Source of the DNA: an uncultured Synechococcus sp.
GTDB lineage: Bacteria; Cyanobacteriota; Cyanobacteriia; PCC-6307; Cyanobiaceae
Direction of reading: 5' to 3'
NCBI GenBank assembly: GCA_937930135.1
Contig: CALGVO010000154.1
Location: 1 to 24,374 of the forward strand
DNA length: 24,374 bases
Numbering within the stretch: position 1 is the first letter of the stretch; every line of letters begins with the position of its first letter. A program made the translations under genes and the position numbers. The notes beneath the pieces are model-generated. The model was not told the origin of the DNA and did not search any database. It worked only from the letters and a program-made list of their open reading frames with translations. Below, in pieces: positions 20,506-24,374 of this stretch.

Positions 20506-21951
20506 TTGGTCGCTACCCATCCCGCTCCACTCCAGGTGCTTGGCCTGGATCCGCAACGCAGTCCGATTCAGGCCCAGCTCGAACACCTCCTCATCGAGGG
20601 GCGACGGGCTGGCGCTGATCTCGTTGAGGTGTTCCTGGAACGCACCGACCACATCGGCGTTCTGGCTGAACAGGATCGGATCACCAGCGTCAGCCCTTCC
20701 TTTTCGATGGGGGCCGGGATCCGGGTTTTCAAGGGAGGTCGCGATGGATTCGTGAGCACCGACGATCTCGGCGATGTGGGTCTGCTCAAAGCTCTTGATC
20801 AGGCTCTGGCGATGTTGGGGCTCGACCGTTCCGCTCTGGCATCCGGTGCCAGTTTTGAAGGCCTCCAGCCCCTGCGTGATTTTGGTGCTGTCAAGCACGA
20901 CTGGTTGCAGCGGTCTCCCGACCTGCGCACGAGCACCGATCGCCTGCTGGAGGGCACCGCTCTGCTGGAGCGTTTCGGCCAGCATCTGGAGGTGCGCCGC
21001 GGCAGTTATGCGCGCGACTGGCAGGAGGTGCTCGTCGCCGCCAGTGATGGCACCTTTGCCCGCGACATCCGCTTGCACCAGTCCAGTGGCCTGAGCGTGC
21101 TCGCCGCCGATGGCGACCATCGCGCCAGTATCGGTCGCCGCTACGGCTCCTCGGATCGCCCCGACGATCTGCGCGAGTGGGACCTGGAAGCCTCGGCTGC
21201 GGAGGTGTGTCAGAGCGCCGCCACGATGTTGCGCGCCGACTACGTCGAGGGAGGCCAGATGCCCGTGGTTTTGGCCAATCGCTTCGGCGGCGTGATCTTC
21301 CATGAGGCCTGCGGCCACCTGCTCGAGACCACTCAGGTGGAGCGGGGCACCACCCCCTTCGCAGACAAGGTGGGTGAGCTGATCGCCCACCCGGCTGTCA
21401 CCGCGATCGATGAGGGTCTCAGCGCCGGCGCCTTCGGCTCCCTCTCCATGGATGACGAGGGGATGGAAGCGCAGCGCACCGTGTTGATTGAGAACGGTGT
21501 GTTGCAGCGGTTCCTCAGTGACCGAGCCGGCGAGATGCGCACCGGCCATGCCCGCACCGGCAGTGGCAGGCGCCAGAACCACGGCTTTGCTGCTGCCAGC
21601 CGGATGCGCAACACCTACATCGCCGCCGGTCCCCATAAGCCCGAGGCGTTGATCGCTTCGATCGACCAGGGGCTGTATTGCAAGTCGATGGGGGGCGGCA
21701 GCGTCGGCCCGACGGGCCAGTTCAATTTCTCTGTGGAGGAGGGTTACATGATTGAGAACGGCAAGCTGGGCAAGCCGGTGAAGGGGGCGACCCTGATCGG
21801 CGAGGCCAAGGAGGTGATGCCACGCATCTCCATGTGCGCCGATGATCTCGATCTGGCGGCGGGCTTCTGCGGCTCCGTGAGCGGCAGCATCTTCGTCACC
21901 GTCGGTCAGCCTCACGTCAAGGTCGATGCCATCACCGTTGGAGGTCGCTGA
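20506..21951 (+). CDS. tldD: Metalloprotease TldD
   Basis: 481 residues from a TTG at 20506. TldD is the catalytic half of the TldD/TldE protease, which processes ribosomally made modified peptides (microcin B17 in E. coli) and unfolded or small peptides. Visible: HEACGH (266-271), the HExxxH zinc site in GGVIFHEACGHLLE, and near the end FCGSVSGS with Cys455, at the place of the third zinc ligand of E. coli TldD. The C-terminal blocks GEAKEVMPRISMC and VGQPHVKVDAITVGG are typical. The start is uncertain: the purine run GAGGGG is only 1 nt from the TTG, and GTG 20536 is an alternative. TldE follows after one base. Confidence 0.93.
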   Translation: MVATHPAPLQVLGLDPQRSPIQAQLEHLLIEGRRAGADLVEVFLERTDHIGVLAEQDRITSVSPSFSMGAGIRVFKGGRDGFVSTDDLGDVGLLKALDQALAMLGLDRSALASGASFEGLQPLRDFGAVKHDWLQRSPDLRTSTDRLLEGTALLERFGQHLEVRRGSYARDWQEVLVAASDGTFARDIRLHQSSGLSVLAADGDHRASIGRRYGSSDRPDDLREWDLEASAAEVCQSAATMLRADYVEGGQMPVVLANRFGGVIFHEACGHLLETTQVERGTTPFADKVGELIAHPAVTAIDEGLSAGAFGSLSMDDEGMEAQRTVLIENGVLQRFLSDRAGEMRTGHARTGSGRRQNHGFAAASRMRNTYIAAGPHKPEALIASIDQGLYCKSMGGGSVGPTGQFNFSVEEGYMIENGKLGKPVKGATLIGEAKEVMPRISMCADDLDLAAGFCGSVSGSIFVTVGQPHVKVDAITVGGR

Positions 21952-21952
21952 G

Positions 21953-23344
21953 ATGCCATCCACAGCTCAGACCGCTGAGGCGGAACTGCAACCGATTGAT
22001 GTTGCGGCCCTGCGCGACCACTTGCAGCGCTACGCCAGCCGGGAGGGGATTCGCCAATGGGATCTCGGCGCCAGTCGCAGCACCAGCGCCTCGGTGCAGG
22101 TGGATCGCGGTGAGGCCAAACAGCTCAAGGCGGCCCAGCGCAGTTCGATCACGGTGCGGGTCTGGAACGAGCAAGGATTGGTCGGCATCACCAGTTGCAC
22201 CGATCTGTCCCCCGCAGGGCTGGAGCGGGCCCTCGCCGGCGCCCGGGACGCGAGCGCCTTCGGCAACAGCGAGGAGATTCCGGCCTTCTCCCCTCTCGCC
22301 AAAGCACCCACGCCCGAGCTGGAGCGTCCGCTGCAACCCGCCCGCGGCATTCGGTCGCTTCTGCACACGCTCAAGGATGCGGAGCGGCAGCTGCTGGCTC
22401 GCCACAGTGCCATGGACACCGTCCCCTACAACGGCCTCAGTGAGGGTTGCAGCGAGCGCCTTTACCTCAACAGTGAGGGGGCCCTGCGTCAGATGCAGCG
22501 CACCCAGGCCAGCCTGTACCTCTATGCCCGGGCGGAGGAAGCAGGCCGCAAGCCGCGCAGCGGTGGTGCCGTGCGCCTGGCCCTCGGCAGCGATCAGCTC
22601 GATGTGGCCGGTTGTATCGATGAAGCGGCCAAGCGCACCATCAGCCACCTCGCCTACCAACCGATCACCACCGGTCGCTATCTGGTGTGTTTCACGCCTG
22701 AGGCGTTTCTGGATCTGCTCGGAGCCTTCAGCAGCATGCTCAATGCCCGGGCGGTGCTCGATGGCGTCAGTCTCAGCAAAGCGGAGTCGATCGGTGAGCA
22801 GATAGCGGTCCCCTTCCTTTCCGTTCATGACAACGGACTCCATCCCGGCCATGTCAGTGCCGCACCCTTCGACGGCGAGGGCACACCGACCCGGCGGCTC
22901 AGTCTGATCGAGCAGGGCCGTCTGGTCAGTTTTCTTCATTCCGAAGCCACGGCGCGCCATTTCGGCGTCGAACCCACAGGCCATGCCGGCCTTGGTGCCA
23001 AGGTCTCCGTCGGCCCGGATTGGTTTGAAGTGGGCACCAGCGATGGCATGAGCAGTGGCAACAGCCATCTGCATCACGTCCGCAGCACCGACACCTTTGT
23101 GTTGATCGAAGGCCTCAACGCCCTTCATGCCGGTGTCAAGGCAAGCCAGGGCGCCTTTTCCCTGCCCTTTGATGGTTGGTTGGTGCAAGGGGGCGAACGG
23201 ATCTCGGTGGAATCGGCCACCGTGGCCGGTGACATCCGCGCGCTGCTGAAGGCGATCGTGCATCTGGAGGAGCCGGTGGTCACCCACCAGGGGGTCAGTC
23301 CCCATGTGTGGGTGGATGGCCTCGCCATCACCGGTGATGCCTGA
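21953..23344 (+). CDS. pmbA: TldE/PmbA protein, non-catalytic partner of TldD
   Basis: 463 residues from ATG 21953, which has a good ribosome site (GGAGG at 21940-21944, 8 nt spacing) lying in the end of tldD; an in-frame ATG at 21926 is less likely. TldE forms a heterodimer with TldD and lacks the HExxxH motif; none is seen here. Family features: the N-terminal domain with RSSITVRVWNEQGLVGITS, the central CGS-less core with VCFTPEAFLDLLGAFSSML, and the C-terminal part with AGDIRALLKAIVHLEE. In E. coli the pair degrades CcdA and matures microcin B17; no substrate peptide gene is evident nearby. Coupled with tldD (1 nt gap) and 12 nt before fmt. Confidence 0.92.
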   Translation: MPSTAQTAEAELQPIDVAALRDHLQRYASREGIRQWDLGASRSTSASVQVDRGEAKQLKAAQRSSITVRVWNEQGLVGITSCTDLSPAGLERALAGARDASAFGNSEEIPAFSPLAKAPTPELERPLQPARGIRSLLHTLKDAERQLLARHSAMDTVPYNGLSEGCSERLYLNSEGALRQMQRTQASLYLYARAEEAGRKPRSGGAVRLALGSDQLDVAGCIDEAAKRTISHLAYQPITTGRYLVCFTPEAFLDLLGAFSSMLNARAVLDGVSLSKAESIGEQIAVPFLSVHDNGLHPGHVSAAPFDGEGTPTRRLSLIEQGRLVSFLHSEATARHFGVEPTGHAGLGAKVSVGPDWFEVGTSDGMSSGNSHLHHVRSTDTFVLIEGLNALHAGVKASQGAFSLPFDGWLVQGGERISVESATVAGDIRALLKAIVHLEEPVVTHQGVSPHVWVDGLAITGDA

Positions 23345-23356
23345 GCCGATCCGCGC

Positions 23357-24370
23357 GTGAAGATCCTGTTCTGGGGAACGCCGCGCTACGCCGTTCCTAG
23401 CCTTGAGGCCCTGCATGCAGCCGGGCACACGATCGTGGCGGTGGTGACCCAGCCCGACCGCCGTCGCGGTCGGGGCAAGGCGTTGCAGCCTTCGCCTGTC
23501 AAGGAGAGGGCAACACAACTCGGTGTGCCGGTGTTCACGCCGGAGCGGATCCGTCGCGATGCGGAGATGCAGCAGCAGCTCAAAGCCCTCGGTGCCGATC
23601 TCTCCGTGGTGGTGGCGTTCGGCCAGATCCTGCCGCCGGAGATCCTGCAGCAACCGCCGCTGGGCTGTTGGAACGGTCATGGCTCCCTCCTGCCCCGCTG
23701 GCGCGGCGCCGGTCCGATCCAGTGGTGCCTGCTCGAGGGCGACGCTGAAACCGGTGTCGGCATCATGGCGATGGAGGAAGGCCTCGACACCGGTCCGGTG
23801 CTGTTGGAGCGTCGCCTCAGCATTGGGTTGCTGGAGAACGCCGAGCAACTGGCCATGCGCCTGAGCGCGCTGACGGCGGAGCTGATGGTGGAGGCGATGC
23901 CTCGCATTGAAGCGGCTGGCCCCGGTCCGGAGCCCGAGCGCTGGCAGCGGTTGGGGCTGCGCCCCCAGACCGCCGAAGGCATGACCTACGCGCGCATGCT
24001 CAGCAAACAGGATGCCCAGATCGATTGGAGCGCCTCGGCTCTGGCGATTCATCGCCGGGTGATGGGGCTGTATCCCAACGCGGTGAGCCCCTGGCAGGGC
24101 AAGCGCCTGAAGGTTCTCCAGACCGAGCCCCTGATCGAGCGGCTGTCGGCCCAGCTCTCCAGCGATGCCCGGGAGTGGGTTGGGCGCTGGCCCACCGGGG
24201 GGCACGCCCCGGGAACCGTGCTCGCCAGTCCACCCGGTCTTGGGGTGGTGGTCAGCAGCAGTGGCTGCCCGCTCCTGATCCGGGAAGCGCAGCTGGAGGG
24301 TAAGGGACGCTGCGGCGGGCAGGCCCTGGTGCAGCAACTTCAGGCTCGGCCCGGTGATCGCCTCGGCTGA
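23357..24370 (+). CDS. fmt: Methionyl-tRNA formyltransferase
   Basis: 337 residues from a GTG at 23357. Transfers a formyl group from 10-formyl-tetrahydrofolate to initiator Met-tRNA. Visible: N-terminal KILFWGTPRYAVPSLEAL; the catalytic region NGHGSLLPRWRGAGPIQ with Asn106 and His108; and Asp144 in MEEGLDTGP. These positions match the E. coli numbering. The family's usual NVHASLLPRWRGAAPIQ is changed at three positions here, a variant I believe is shared by other picocyanobacteria. The C-terminal OB-like domain (about 210-337) is complete, ending four bases before the window edge. The RxGRGK lysine-rich loop (RRRGRGKAL) is present. GTG is the only start at the conserved N-terminus. Confidence 0.95.
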   Translation: MKILFWGTPRYAVPSLEALHAAGHTIVAVVTQPDRRRGRGKALQPSPVKERATQLGVPVFTPERIRRDAEMQQQLKALGADLSVVVAFGQILPPEILQQPPLGCWNGHGSLLPRWRGAGPIQWCLLEGDAETGVGIMAMEEGLDTGPVLLERRLSIGLLENAEQLAMRLSALTAELMVEAMPRIEAAGPGPEPERWQRLGLRPQTAEGMTYARMLSKQDAQIDWSASALAIHRRVMGLYPNAVSPWQGKRLKVLQTEPLIERLSAQLSSDAREWVGRWPTGGHAPGTVLASPPGLGVVVSSSGCPLLIREAQLEGKGRCGGQALVQQLQARPGDRLG

Positions 24371-24374
24371 TGGC

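Noticed and set aside
20482..21963. 493-codon minus-strand ORF opposite tldD
   Set aside because: It mirrors the TldD frame; no motif or family resemblance.
21932..24337. 801-codon minus-strand ORF opposite pmbA and fmt
   Set aside because: It spans two recognised genes on the other strand and has the composition of a reversed frame.
1..24374. CRISPR arrays, tRNA genes, transposases or prophage genes
   Set aside because: No regularly spaced repeats, cloverleaf-like sequences with TTCRA arms, or transposase/integrase motifs were found on reading both strands by eye.

Overview
The window looks like chromosomal core DNA of a high-GC picocyanobacterium of the Synechococcus/Cyanobium type. The evidence is a set of cyanobacterium-specific genes: cyAbrB, Psb30/Ycf12, the aerobic cyclase AcsF, Ycf20, DUF3288, DUF2996, plant-type glycerate kinase and a UbiX of the plastoquinone route. 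I also count ten copies of the cyanobacterial octamer GCGATCGC. I see no tRNA, rRNA, IS element, prophage gene or CRISPR array.

Layout. 1-201: no supportable gene. 202-1062: a divergent pair, DUF3288 (-) and a TerB-like protein (+). 1142-1546: a cyAbrB regulator (-) with a terminator downstream and a perfect palindrome just before its start. 1547-2648: gene-poor, with one plausible 64-residue ORF. 2649-2942: a small conserved-looking protein (-), divergent from a 2-Cys peroxiredoxin (3105-3707, +) that ends in a strong terminator. 3770-8441 (-): FtsH-type AAA protease followed closely by a large UPF0182 membrane protein. 8528-8704: ribosomal protein L32 (+). 8713-10770 (-): a tight cluster of HAD hydrolase, Ycf20 and glycerate 3-kinase. 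10797-14107 (+): recJ and a ClC-type chloride transporter, overlapping by 4 nt; the 3' end of the latter overlaps the tiny photosystem II gene psb30 (-). 14302-15337 (+): a YkgJ-like Cys-cluster protein and two half-size UPF0016/GDT1 transporters. 15426-18794 (+): an RNase II/R-like protein, UbiX and a two-helix membrane protein, all overlapping. 18840-20446: DUF2996 and AcsF. 20506-24370: TldD, TldE/PmbA and methionyl-tRNA formyltransferase.

How the genes relate. Several products serve the photosynthetic membrane: AcsF (chlorophyll), UbiX (plastoquinone), Psb30 (photosystem II), glycerate kinase (photorespiration), the UPF0016 pair (probably Mn2+), FtsH (membrane protein quality control) and peroxiredoxin (peroxide removal). 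The rest are housekeeping (RecJ, L32, Fmt, TldD/E). Most junctions on the same strand overlap or lie within about 15 nt, so the window is probably a handful of operons.

I found no clearly new multi-gene system. The best second-look items are the RNase II/R-like protein, which appears to have lost its catalytic aspartates; the split UPF0016 pair with opposite charge bias; a long hairpin written into the 3' end of the glycerate kinase gene at the junction with rpmF; and palindromes in front of cyAbrB and the peroxiredoxin gene.
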